Source of the DNA: Flammeovirgaceae bacterium UBA6059
GTDB lineage: Bacteria > Bacteroidota > Bacteroidia > Cytophagales > Cyclobacteriaceae
Direction: 5' to 3'
Assembly (NCBI GenBank): GCA_002435755.1
Contig: DIYH01000008.1
Coordinates: forward strand, 62,001-126,000
DNA length: 64,000 bases
In this document: in pieces, positions 17,311 to 25,762 of the stretch
How the letters are laid out: every line of letters starts with the position of its first letter
How positions within the stretch are numbered: position 1 is the stretch's first letter
The notes under the pieces: generated by a model
What the model was told of the DNA's origin: nothing
The model's database searches: none
Seen by the model: the letters and a program-made list of their open reading frames with translations, nothing else
Translations under genes and position numbers: made by a program

Positions 17311-17973
17311 TTGACTCAAACCTCTTTGGTAATTCGCATACATCAGTGCTATTCTTATCAGGTCGTAGGGGTTGTTGGAAGCTATTTAAAATACATTGAC
17401 CTGTGGCTACAGTTGAGCACATCAGAGAAAACAGCGAGCGCCCTTGCACGATCAATGGGCCTAACAAACCCCACAATAACAAGCTATCTCGATTTTCTCG
17501 AAGGAGCCTTTCTGATCAAGCGCCTACCTCCTTTTCACTTCAACATCAAGAAACGGCTGGTGCGCACGCCAAAGCTCTATTTTCGGGATACCGGACTACT
17601 ACATCGGCTACTCAACATCTCGCAGTACCAGGAGTTGATCACCAAGCTTCATGTGGGTGCTTCATGGGAAAACTACGTTATAGAACAGATTCGTGGCACA
17701 TCCTGCCATCGATATGATTATGATTTCTACAGGACACATCAGGGCACAGAGCGCGACTTAGTGTTTGTCGAGGGGTTTACGCCGAAGGTCAGTATTGAGA
17801 TTAAGTTCTCATCGGCACCCAAGCTTACTAAAAGACACCTACAGGCCATCGAAGACTTGGGGACAGCTCGCAACGTGATCATCGCCCCCATAAATACCGA
17901 CTTCAAAATACATCCAAAAATCGAAGTGATGACGCTGTATTCTTTCCTCAAGTCTCTGTCTGCGGCACATTGA
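17311..17973 (+). pseudogene. C-terminal DUF4143 part of an AAA ATPase (truncated)
   Basis: The 220-residue frame matches only the C-terminal half of the ATPase + DUF4143 family. It has a winged-helix-like segment (ALARSMGLTNPTITSYLDFL), the signature EGAFLIKRLPPFHFN and KLYFRDTGLLHRLL, then ASWENYVIEQI and a nuclease-like ERDLVF with IEIKFSSAP (a D-ExK pattern). The N-terminal AAA domain with Walker A and B motifs, normally about 180 residues, is missing, and I found no trace of it in the 150 bp upstream. The start is a TTG of doubtful quality. It may be a remnant rather than a working gene, but the remaining frame is undamaged. Confidence 0.7.
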
Positions 17974-18050
17974 CGACCAGAGTGGCAAGATCAATCTTTG
18001 GTTTCATTTTGTTGGCTCATTAACTACCTTATGCAGCTGAATATTTTCTT

Positions 18051-18614
18051 ATGGAACCCTTTGAATATGTCGTCGTACTCACCTCTCTAATTCTGGGTCT
18101 TGGTATTGCCCAGATACTTACAGCGTTAGCAGATATCCTGTCTAACGCCAGACAGGTGAAGCTTGGGGTTGCCCATTCACTTTTCATTTTTGTCATTTTC
18201 TTCAATCATATCCAGGAGTGGTGGTATAGCTATCAGTACGCCAGTACTGTACAGGTCTGGACCCTGCCCATAGTACTTTTCCTTATGATTTACCCAGTAT
18301 GTCTATTTCTGCTAGCACGAATGCTGTTCCCCACCGGAATAAGGGGACATGAAACAGACCTTAGGGCTTATTACTATGACCAATGGCCGTGGCTATTTAC
18401 GCTTTATTTAACCATTCCAATTGTAAGCTTCTTCCAAAACATCTATATCTCTAAGCTGCCTGTCATGGAGCAGGCACCTCAAATAGCTCTTGTACTCTCA
18501 TATGGTGCATTCTTGATTTTCAACATCCGGAAAAGGGTTGCTCACATCGTATTTATGGGACTTCAGACTGTAGGTTCGATCATTTTCATCATTGTTGATG
18601 ACTCGGTTTTGTAA
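18051..18614 (+). CDS. Uncharacterised membrane protein
   Basis: 187 residues with about five or six hydrophobic helices and short loops. The N-terminus, FEYVVVLTSLILGLGIAQIL, and the later QEWWYSYQY resemble a widespread family of small membrane proteins of unknown role (from memory). No signal peptide cleavage site, no catalytic motif. It stands alone, 78 bp after the DUF4143 remnant and 95 bp before the sigma-factor gene, on the same strand. Function unknown. Confidence 0.65.
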   Translation: MEPFEYVVVLTSLILGLGIAQILTALADILSNARQVKLGVAHSLFIFVIFFNHIQEWWYSYQYASTVQVWTLPIVLFLMIYPVCLFLLARMLFPTGIRGHETDLRAYYYDQWPWLFTLYLTIPIVSFFQNIYISKLPVMEQAPQIALVLSYGAFLIFNIRKRVAHIVFMGLQTVGSIIFIIVDDSVL

Positions 18615-18690
18615 ATAATTAAATACTCCGGTAGGGTAAATAATCAGGCAGCTGTAGAGTAAATGAGACCCCATAGATCAAGACTAAGAT

Positions 18691-18698
18691 TATATTTG
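18691..18698 (+). promoter_or_regulatory. Possible -7 box before the sigma-factor gene
   Basis: TATATTTG matches the Bacteroidota -7 consensus TAnnTTTG. The ATG at 18710 is only 11 bases further, so transcription from here would give an almost leaderless message. No TTTG is present at the right distance upstream. Confidence 0.3.
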
Positions 18699-18709
18699 GC
18701 GCTTGGTCT

Positions 18710-19222
18710 ATGAGTGCAACTGGATTTGATAAGCAGGATCTAAGGACAGCCTACGATACACATTTCGAAGGTTTGCGTAATTTCTTGTATTACAAGTCTG
18801 GGAATATGGCTTTGGCGGAAGATTTGGTGCAGGAGGTGTTCATTAAGGTATGGGAAAAAAGAAGTACCATCGAAAAGGAAACCCTCAAAAGCCTGCTCTA
18901 CACCATTGCCAACAACATGCTGCTAAACCACTTCAACCATATGAAAGTGGTCAAGTCGCATGCGGAAGGAGAGTCTAAGGCGGTGCATAGCACAAGTCAG
19001 ACACCTCAGTTTCAGATGGAAGAAGAGGAGTTTGGGAAGAAGCTGCAGCGTGTCCTAGAAAAAATACCAGAAGGAAGTCGAGAGGTCTTCCTGATGAATA
19101 GGATAGAGAAAATAAAATATGACGAAATAGCTACCCGACTTGAACTGAGTGTGAAGGCTGTTGAAAAACGGATGAGTAAAGCGCTCTCGGTGATTAAAGA
19201 AGAATTAGGCAGAAAACTGTAA
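18710..19222 (+). CDS. ECF RNA polymerase sigma factor, FecI-like
   Basis: A 170-residue group-4 sigma factor. Region 2 reads FEGLRNFLYYKSGNMALAED, LVQEVFIKVWEKR and SLLYTIANNMLLNHF; region 4 reads IPEGSREVFLMNRIEKIKYD and EIATRLELSVKAVEKRMSKA. The stop TAA shares its last A with the ATG of the anti-sigma gene. Sigma, FecR and TonB receptor form a cell-surface signalling unit: the receptor senses a ligand, FecR relays it and the sigma factor is released to transcribe target genes, probably including the receptor itself. Confidence 0.92.
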   Translation: MSATGFDKQDLRTAYDTHFEGLRNFLYYKSGNMALAEDLVQEVFIKVWEKRSTIEKETLKSLLYTIANNMLLNHFNHMKVVKSHAEGESKAVHSTSQTPQFQMEEEEFGKKLQRVLEKIPEGSREVFLMNRIEKIKYDEIATRLELSVKAVEKRMSKALSVIKEELGRKL

Positions 19223-20091
19223 TGGCCAACGATATCAATCATAACGCCCTGGACAAAGAGACCCGAGAATTTCTCGAGCAGATGGAGTCCGCCAAGCTTC
19301 CTCCATCAACGCGGAGTAAGGAAGATATCTGGTCAAAGATTGACGCTGCGACGGATACTCCCACTGAAGAAGTTGAGTCATCAGGTACCACGACCACTAG
19401 AGTACTTTGGCCATGGTATACAGCAGCAGCCTCAGTTGCGGCAATTATAGGCTTCTTGGTCTTTTATCAATCAGGTTCGACGGTTCAGGTAGCTACTGCA
19501 AATGGACAGGTCGAAACTGTAGAATTACCAGATGGCTCGACAGTCACCTTGAATGCTCAAAGTGTCATAAGCTATGAAAGCGGTAACCCAAGGCAAATCG
19601 CTCTTGAAGGAGAAGCCTTCTTTGAAGTAGCTGAAGGTGATGAATTCTCTGTAACGACGAATCAAGCAGTAGTTACCGTTCTTGGTACTTCGTTCAATAT
19701 CAAGGATCGTGGTGAAAGCTATGGTGTTGAGTGCAAAACGGGCAGAGTTAGAGTAGACATTAGCGACAGTGAATTCTCTGAAGAAATAACAGCCGGAGAA
19801 GGTGTCACCAGCACTGCTGGCGATGCTACATTAACCGAAGTATCTACATCGCAGATAGGCGGCTGGCAATTAGGTGAGCTTTATTTCGAAGATGAAAACA
19901 TCGTAGCTGTCATTGCCGAACTGGAACGCCAGTACGACATGAAGATCCTCATTGAAAATATTGACAACAGGCGATTTACCGGATATATTACAATTGGTGA
20001 TATTACTGAGTCGTTGACTATGCTGTGTGAGCCACTAGGATTGACCTATGAGATCACCGATTATAAGTCAGCAACCATTTCGATAGATTGA
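19222..20091 (+). CDS. FecR-family anti-sigma factor
   Basis: 289 residues. A cytoplasmic N-terminal part (about 1-65) should hold the sigma factor; one membrane helix follows (WYTAAASVAAIIGFLVFY), then a periplasmic FecR domain with VELPDGSTVTLNAQSVISY, RQIALEGEAFFEVAE and VLGTSFNIK. The C-terminal domain (about 210-289, ELYFEDENIVAVIAELERQY) is an STN-like fold that contacts the receptor. It overlaps the sigma gene by one base and the receptor start by four, so the three are translationally coupled. Confidence 0.92.
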   Translation: MANDINHNALDKETREFLEQMESAKLPPSTRSKEDIWSKIDAATDTPTEEVESSGTTTTRVLWPWYTAAASVAAIIGFLVFYQSGSTVQVATANGQVETVELPDGSTVTLNAQSVISYESGNPRQIALEGEAFFEVAEGDEFSVTTNQAVVTVLGTSFNIKDRGESYGVECKTGRVRVDISDSEFSEEITAGEGVTSTAGDATLTEVSTSQIGGWQLGELYFEDENIVAVIAELERQYDMKILIENIDNRRFTGYITIGDITESLTMLCEPLGLTYEITDYKSATISID

Positions 20092-22745
20092 GATCATTCC
20101 TCCTCTTCTTTTGGACCTTATCCTTACTACTGTCCAACAATCTGCATGCACAGAAGTATTCTTATTCTGGCACAGGTGAGCCGCTAGAGGAAGTGCTGCA
20201 AGAGCTTACTTCAACTTATGATCTCAAGTTAAGTTTCGATCCAAACAAAGTGGCAGAGCATCGAGTTGATGGTGGCTACACTGGCAAGAACCCAAATGAC
20301 CTGCTCAATGCCATATTCGATGACCTACCATTCAAGGTCAAAAAGACTGGGTCAGTCTTTTTGATTGTACCCTCTAAGCGGGTAGCCCAAAATCAGTTTT
20401 CCGGTAGGATCATAGACCAAACTTCTAAACAGCCGCTCGCTTACGCTTACATTCAGATTGGGAATGACGCTTCAGTACTAACCGACCAAAATGGCCGGTA
20501 TCGTTTCAGCTTGTTTGAAGGCTCTGCCAGACTTAAAATACGCTATGTGGGCTATGAAGCAAAAGAAATTTCAGTCAGAGCAGGACAATCCATCGACGAT
20601 ATCAAAATGCAGCAAGATCCGACCATGCTGCCTGATTTTGTACTAGATGACCACCGTGCTTCCGAGCATGCCAGTATTGTCAGCCAGTTTTCCATCAATC
20701 CGGCACAAATCAACTCGATCCCTGCACTTGGTGAACCCGATGTGTTCAAGTCACTTCAACTGCTGCCTGGTATTAGAGCGACCGATGAGTCATCCTCCGG
20801 CCTTGTGGTGCGAGGGTCTGCTCCAGAACAAAACCTTGTGCTTCTTGACGGCTTTACCTTGTATCAACTGGATCATTTCTTTGGCATCTTCTCCACGTTC
20901 AACCCTAATACCATCAATCATGTCGACATCTATAAAGGAGGCTTTATGGCCAGGTACGGTGGTAGGGTCTCGAGTGTAGTCGATGCTACCGCAAAAAGCG
21001 CCAATCGAGATGGAGTTGCAGGTGGCGTTGGACTAAATATGACAAGTGTCAATGGCTATATAGAAGTGCCCATCGGCGAAAAACTAGGATTCATGTTCGG
21101 AGCACGGAGGTCTCATAATACCCTCCTCAATAGCGGAGTGTATCAACAATTCTTGAACAACAACCGTGTAGACATCCTTCAGGCGCAAGAGCCAGAGTTT
21201 GAGCAAGAGGAAATCACGCTCGATCCAGAATTTGAATTCTACGATATGAGTGGGAAACTCCGCTGGCGACCCTCAGAAAAGAGTATCATCGACCTGAATT
21301 TCTTTGCTAGCGAGGATGACTATGAAGGTACTTACGAAGATGAAGAGGATTTCGCAGCTTTCGGTTACGAAGATGTAGCCTACTGGGGCAATCTTGGAAT
21401 GAGTGTACTATGGAACCAGACTTGGAACGAGCGTCATAATAGTCTCCTTACTTTTAGTCTGTCATCTTATGATAGCTACTCATTGTCAGACACTGAAGCA
21501 TTATTTCTCGAATTCGATGAGGACGAAGAATCCGACGAGGATGAAGAATTCGAAGATGACGACCCTTTTGAAGAGTTTGAAGCAGATACTGCATTTGTAC
21601 AGTTTGCATTGGAAAAAGACAATACGATCAGTGACTTCACTTTTGACTGGCAGCATGAAATAAAAATCGGGGATGAGAGTTCGGTACTTTTTGGAACAGC
21701 TTTGACCATCTATGAGACCTTGTACAACATTACCTATCGGGATGAAGACGGGCAATTCAGTGATTCGCTCAATAACGCTGCTGCGTTGAGTTCGCTCTAT
21801 GCTGAATACAGGACCCCACCGGGCCCGTTCAGATTCAATTTCGGTCTTAGGTACAACTACTACGACATTCTCAATCGGGCTGACTTTGAGCCACGCATCA
21901 GCGGAGCATATCAGATCAATGATAACTTAACCCTAAGCGCCGCATGGTCGCACCATCATCAATACATCAACAGACTTTCGCTATCACCTTTTGGCAACAG
22001 CGACCAATATTACTGGGTGGTCTCTGATGATGAAATTCCCGTCCTCTTCAGTCAACACTTCATTGGGGGCATCAGCTACCGCAATGAGCATTGGCAGTTT
22101 GACCTTGAAGGCTACTATAAAAACAGCAGCGGTCTTTTAGAATCAGAGTTTGTGTTGTTCGCCCAGGAGGCCGCAGATGAAGAAGATGAATTTGGTGAAG
22201 GAGAAAATTTCGCTTCTGGGCTGGACTTTTTTGCAAAGTATAGGTCAGACCGATTTACTACCTGGTTCAGTTATGCTTTAGGCTTTTCTGAAAATCAATT
22301 TCCAGGAATCAAGTTTGGTGAGCGGTACTGGTCACTTTATGACCAGCGCCATGAATTCAATCAGGTGAACATGATCAAACTAGGCCCATGGGAGTTCTCT
22401 TCAATTTTTGTACTTGGTTCAGGCAGTAGGTACACTCCTGCCCTACCTGTTTTGGAAGATGAGACCTTTGTTTACGACATTGATCTTCTTAATGATTTAC
22501 AACTACCAATGTATCATCGTTTGGACATGAGTGTCAAGCGCACCTTTGAAGTCAAGCGTATGAGATTTGAAACTGGCTTTACGTTGTTCAATGTATACAA
22601 CAGACGAAATATCAAATCACGCAGATATACTGGCACATTTGAGTTCAACGAGGAAGAAGATGAAGCCGAGTTCAGGATACAGCCGGTTGACATTGCCCTA
22701 TTGGGAATCACCCCGAACTTCTTCTTGAATATTCATTTCCGTTAG
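20088..22745 (+). CDS. TonB-dependent outer-membrane receptor with STN domain
   Basis: 885 residues. A signal peptide (FLLFFWTLSLLLSNNLHAQ) is followed by an STN signalling domain (about 25-100), a carboxypeptidase-like domain (FSGRIIDQTSKQPLAYAYIQ, about 104-180), the plug (SLQLLPGIRATDESSSGLVV, LLDGFTLYQLDHFFGIFSTF) and a beta-barrel ending NFFLNIHFR. The start is a TTG inside the FecR stop region (TTGA overlap). The STN domain together with FecI/FecR marks it as a signal-transducing receptor. No SusD partner is present. A strongly acidic loop (EFDEDEESDEDEEFEDDDPF) lies near residue 475-500, and another acidic stretch near 695, which may attract cations. Substrate unknown; an iron or metal chelate is one option. 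Confidence 0.9.
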   Translation: MRSFLLFFWTLSLLLSNNLHAQKYSYSGTGEPLEEVLQELTSTYDLKLSFDPNKVAEHRVDGGYTGKNPNDLLNAIFDDLPFKVKKTGSVFLIVPSKRVAQNQFSGRIIDQTSKQPLAYAYIQIGNDASVLTDQNGRYRFSLFEGSARLKIRYVGYEAKEISVRAGQSIDDIKMQQDPTMLPDFVLDDHRASEHASIVSQFSINPAQINSIPALGEPDVFKSLQLLPGIRATDESSSGLVVRGSAPEQNLVLLDGFTLYQLDHFFGIFSTFNPNTINHVDIYKGGFMARYGGRVSSVVDATAKSANRDGVAGGVGLNMTSVNGYIEVPIGEKLGFMFGARRSHNTLLNSGVYQQFLNNNRVDILQAQEPEFEQEEITLDPEFEFYDMSGKLRWRPSEKSIIDLNFFASEDDYEGTYEDEEDFAAFGYEDVAYWGNLGMSVLWNQTWNERHNSLLTFSLSSYDSYSLSDTEALFLEFDEDEESDEDEEFEDDDPFEEFEADTAFVQFALEKDNTISDFTFDWQHEIKIGDESSVLFGTALTIYETLYNITYRDEDGQFSDSLNNAAALSSLYAEYRTPPGPFRFNFGLRYNYYDILNRADFEPRISGAYQINDNLTLSAAWSHHHQYINRLSLSPFGNSDQYYWVVSDDEIPVLFSQHFIGGISYRNEHWQFDLEGYYKNSSGLLESEFVLFAQEAADEEDEFGEGENFASGLDFFAKYRSDRFTTWFSYALGFSENQFPGIKFGERYWSLYDQRHEFNQVNMIKLGPWEFSSIFVLGSGSRYTPALPVLEDETFVYDIDLLNDLQLPMYHRLDMSVKRTFEVKRMRFETGFTLFNVYNRRNIKSRRYTGTFEFNEEEDEAEFRIQPVDIALLGITPNFFLNIHFR

Positions 22746-22775
22746 GAGAAAGTATTGAATTCCCTGCTCCTCGCC

Positions 22776-22922
22776 GTTGTGGGTGTTGTCATCCACAACC
22801 TAGAAAGACTTATCGGTGACAACACTGGGCACGGGCAACAGAATTGGGCCTCCACCCGCCATACCTTGTGTCCTCACAAGGCTCTTTCATATGGTTTATG
22901 AGGACACAAACCATGTCTTTTT
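22776..22922 (+). ncRNA. Candidate structured RNA or switch-like 3' region
   Basis: Seen directly: GTTGTGG (22776-22782) pairs with CCACAAC (22793-22799), and its loop GTGTTGTCA is complementary to TGACAACAC at 22817-22825, as in a pseudoknot. Then CCTTGTG-TCCT-CACAAGG forms a perfect hairpin (22864-22881), and ATGGTTT-N10-AAACCAT forms another (22891-22914) followed by GTCTTTTT. TTGTGTCCTCA (22866-22876) can instead pair over 11 bp with TGAGGACACAA (22899-22909), which would break both hairpins. The last hairpin plus T-run looks like a terminator of the sigma-FecR-receptor operon. Whether the alternative pairing works as a switch is inference. Confidence 0.5.
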
Positions 22923-23028
22923 AATTTCTTTACGAATATTCATAATCGTGGCGAAAAAGTTACAAATAAGCTCCAGTCCCAGTTTTATAGCATTGTTCAC
23001 GTTTGAATCAAACTTCATGAAAAGAGTA

Positions 23029-23060
23029 GAATTAAATTTTTTCTAAAAAAAGTTTAATTC
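23029..23060. repeat. AT-rich inverted repeat before the acidic lipoprotein
   Basis: GAATTAAA-TTTTTT and AAAAAA-G-TTTAATTC pair over 14 bp around a short loop with one bulged G. It sits about 60 bp before the ATG at 23122. Its lack of GC makes it a weak terminator; it could be an operator or promoter-proximal structure. Confidence 0.5.
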
Positions 23061-23121
23061 GTGGTAGGGTATTTTTTGAGGGGCCTGTAGACTTCCTATA
23101 AACCTTAAATTTAATATCAAC

Positions 23122-25194
23122 ATGAAGTCGATGAAACAATCCACCAGGGCGGTACTCTTGTACACCACTATTTTGGCCCTGATCACTTTTGCTTGTTCTG
23201 AAGATGAAATGCCAGTTACGGCAAGTGACCCTCTCAGTTTTGATGACCCTGCCGTCATCGATACTCCCACCAACAGGGCATCTACTAGTCAAGGACTAGC
23301 CATGAGTCTTTTTAGCTCACGAGACAGACTACACTCCCTTGGTCTCGGTGGTCCAACAGGCTTTTTATTTACACTATCGACCGCTTCCAATGGTCGTACA
23401 CTTGGCGGTCCTTTTAGTGCCTCAAGAGGAATCAACTCTTCAAGTAATGCTCGCACGTTGGATGGACCTGGCATCTGCTTCCAGGAGACGTTCTCAGAGT
23501 TTACCGATGGCAGCTATGAGTTCATCCTTGACTTTGGTGAAGGATGCGAAACCGAAGGTGAATTCTTTAAAGGCAAAATGATCGAGAGAGGTTCTTACAC
23601 TGAAACCACTTTTGAAGGAAGTGTTGAGTACATCGGTTTTGGTGGTTCTGACTGGACAGTCGATGGTACCGAAACATACAGTGGTACATGGACCGGGGAT
23701 GAAGATAGTGAGGACTGGTCCGTAGAGTTTGACTTCCAGGCTTCATTAACTGAAACATATACAGAAGACTTTGATGGACAATCTGAGACTATTACGGTAG
23801 TCACTGAGATTTCTGGTAAGGAAAAAGAAGATGGAAATAGCTTCACCATACTAGAAGCCAATGAAAGCTCTACGGTAACCTTTGGTAGCGATAGCGGCTC
23901 AGAAACCTACCAATCTACCGTTACCAGCCCCATCGTAGAAAACTACGCTTGCGACGAGCAAGGTGTATATGTGCCTGTCAGTGGTACTGTGGCGGCCACT
24001 TATGAGATCACTGAAGGCGACAGCACTTACACAGAGGACATCAGAATCGATTATGGTGATGGGACTTGTGATAACCTAGCGGAAATATCAATTAACGGCG
24101 AGACAGAAAGTCTGGACTTATTCGAAGAATTCGAAGATGAGTGGGAAGAAGAATGGGAAGATGACGAAGACGAGGAAGGCGAAGAGGATGAAGAAGATGA
24201 GGACTTTGAGGATCTGGATATTCAGTTTGTTGAAGAACTGGTCTATGATGAGACGTGCAACGAGTATGTAGACGGCTTAGTGGAGATCTACTATGGTGAA
24301 GAATTAGTCGCAACAGTTGACCTTGGTGATGGCACTTGCGATGGAGAAGTAACCATATGTGAAGCTGATGAAAATGGCGAACTCGTATGCGAAACGGTAT
24401 CAAGTGAGGAATTCGAGGAACTGCTCGATGAGCTTGAAGATGGAGATGAATTTGACGACTACTATGAAGATCTTGATATCAGATTTGCGCAAGACCTTGT
24501 ATTTGACGAGACCTGCGGCGAGTATGTATCAGGTGTGATCGAAGTATACGAAGGAGAAGAGTTGATTGCCACCGCTGATCTAGGTGATGGCACTTGTGAT
24601 GGTGAAGTCACAGTATGCGAAGTAATCGATGGCGAGTCAGTCTGTGAAACGATCACGGCAGCCGAGTTTGAAGAGTTCATGGAGGACCTTGAGGATTATG
24701 ATGAAGATTTTGAAGAATACGAGATCACATTCAGCCAGGAACTTGTCATGAGCAATGACTGCAACGAGTACGTATCTGGCGTGGTTGACGTGTATGAAGC
24801 TAACGAGCTTGTATTCCAAATCGATCTTGGTGACGGTACTTGCGATAATGAGATCACGCTTTGTGAAACCGATGAAAATGGTCAGACATTCTGTGAAACA
24901 CTTCCTTATGAGGAATTCGAATACTTCCTAGAAGAAATGGAAGAAGAAGCCGAGGACGATGAGGAAGATGGTGAAGACGAAGAGGGCGAAGATGAGGATG
25001 AAGAAGAAGGCGAAGAGGATGACGCTGAGGACGAAGACGAAGATGGTGAGGACGAGGAAGATGAGGAAGGAGAAGATGCCGAAGATGAGGACGAAGAAGG
25101 TGATGAAGACGAAGATGAGGATGGAGAAGATGAGGATGGAGAGGACGAAGACGAGGAAGACGAAGATGAAACCGGAGACGGTACTAACGGATAA
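23122..25194 (+). CDS. Cys-containing acidic repeat lipoprotein with Asp/Glu tail
   Basis: 690 residues, family not recognised. The N-terminus (ending LALITFAC) is a lipoprotein signal. After about 300 residues come four related units marked by GDGTCD; the last three share the pattern ETC/NDC-NEYVSGVVDVYE, DLGDGTCD, a CE motif, then a second C-E-T and an acidic spacer, so each has about four cysteines. From about residue 604 to 686 the chain is almost only Asp, Glu and a few Gly. The coding strand there is nearly all purine. This predicts an extreme negative charge and loose binding of calcium or other cations. It lies between a TonB receptor that also has acidic loops and a redox-linked gene unit; a shared role is possible but unproven. 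Confidence 0.8.
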   Translation: MKSMKQSTRAVLLYTTILALITFACSEDEMPVTASDPLSFDDPAVIDTPTNRASTSQGLAMSLFSSRDRLHSLGLGGPTGFLFTLSTASNGRTLGGPFSASRGINSSSNARTLDGPGICFQETFSEFTDGSYEFILDFGEGCETEGEFFKGKMIERGSYTETTFEGSVEYIGFGGSDWTVDGTETYSGTWTGDEDSEDWSVEFDFQASLTETYTEDFDGQSETITVVTEISGKEKEDGNSFTILEANESSTVTFGSDSGSETYQSTVTSPIVENYACDEQGVYVPVSGTVAATYEITEGDSTYTEDIRIDYGDGTCDNLAEISINGETESLDLFEEFEDEWEEEWEDDEDEEGEEDEEDEDFEDLDIQFVEELVYDETCNEYVDGLVEIYYGEELVATVDLGDGTCDGEVTICEADENGELVCETVSSEEFEELLDELEDGDEFDDYYEDLDIRFAQDLVFDETCGEYVSGVIEVYEGEELIATADLGDGTCDGEVTVCEVIDGESVCETITAAEFEEFMEDLEDYDEDFEEYEITFSQELVMSNDCNEYVSGVVDVYEANELVFQIDLGDGTCDNEITLCETDENGQTFCETLPYEEFEYFLEEMEEEAEDDEEDGEDEEGEDEDEEEGEEDDAEDEDEDGEDEEDEEGEDAEDEDEEGDEDEDEDGEDEDGEDEDEEDEDETGDGTNG

Positions 25195-25219
25195 GCTTTC
25201 TTAAGCAGGTGTGTGTGAA

Positions 25220-25257
25220 GACCACTGGGCTGAGTTTAGCCCGGTGGTCCTTTTTTT
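25220..25257 (+). terminator. Strong rho-independent terminator
   Basis: GACCACTGGGCT and AGCCCGGTGGTC form a 12-bp stem with one G-T pair and a 6-base loop, followed by CTTTTTTT. It ends the acidic lipoprotein transcript and separates it from the thioredoxin-ApbE unit. Confidence 0.9.
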
Positions 25258-25301
25258 AACTTTGACAAGTCGCCCAAATAGGCGATCTTAACTATACTCT
25301 T

Positions 25302-25742
25302 ATGACTTATCGTATTGCATTTTTTTTCATTTCAATTTTTTTGAGCCTACCGGCAATAGCCCAGGATTGGTTGACCGATCTTGATGAAGCCAAAAAGCTT
25401 TCTGAGGCAACCAACAGACCAATCGTTCTTGTTTTTCAGGGATCAGACTGGTGTGCACCTTGCATCAAACTGGATCGAGAAGTTTGGAGCACCGATCTAT
25501 TCAAAAGCTATGCTCAAGACAGCTATGTGATGGTCCAGGCTGACTTTCCACGCAAAAAACAGAATCAGCTTCCAAAAGCGCAGCAACACGCCAACGATCA
25601 ATTGGCGGAACGTTACAACCCGGAGGGTATATTTCCTCTGGTCGCCATATTGAACAGTGGCGGTGAGGTGTTGATGATTACTGGCTACAAGGGCATGTCA
25701 CCCGAAGCTTACATCCTGCACCTCAACAGTCACAGCTCTTAG
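25302..25742 (+). CDS. Secreted thioredoxin-like protein
   Basis: 146 residues with a signal peptide (IAFFFISIFLSLPAIAQ) and a thioredoxin fold: IVLVFQGSDWCAPCIKLDRE carries the active-site pair Cys51 and Cys54 in WCAPC. The sequence is close to the thioredoxin_7 type of envelope disulfide reductases. It is the first gene of a four-gene unit with apbE, DUF4266 and DUF3570 genes, 20 bp before apbE. It may keep the cysteines of the DUF4266 protein reduced, or of the neighbouring Cys-rich lipoprotein; this is a guess from context. Confidence 0.85.
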   Translation: MTYRIAFFFISIFLSLPAIAQDWLTDLDEAKKLSEATNRPIVLVFQGSDWCAPCIKLDREVWSTDLFKSYAQDSYVMVQADFPRKKQNQLPKAQQHANDQLAERYNPEGIFPLVAILNSGGEVLMITGYKGMSPEAYILHLNSHSS

Positions 25743-25762
25743 GTACAATAAGAACAAGAGAA

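Larger units (their letters stand above)
22746..23121. other. Intergenic region with several hairpins
   Basis: 376 bp between the receptor gene and the acidic lipoprotein gene, without a credible protein. It contains the interlocking hairpins at 22776-22922 and a 14-bp AT-rich hairpin at 23029-23060, listed separately. GTTTGAATCAAAC at about 23001-23013 is a further small inverted repeat. No full Bacteroidota promoter was found before the lipoprotein. Confidence 0.6.

Noticed and set aside
24092..24403. 103-residue minus-strand frame rich in His, Leu and Arg
   Set aside because: It is the complement of the Asp/Glu repeat coding sequence; its composition follows from that.
24959..25204. 81-residue Lys/Met/Arg-rich plus-strand frame
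   Set aside because: Shifted reading of the acidic tail codons of the lipoprotein.
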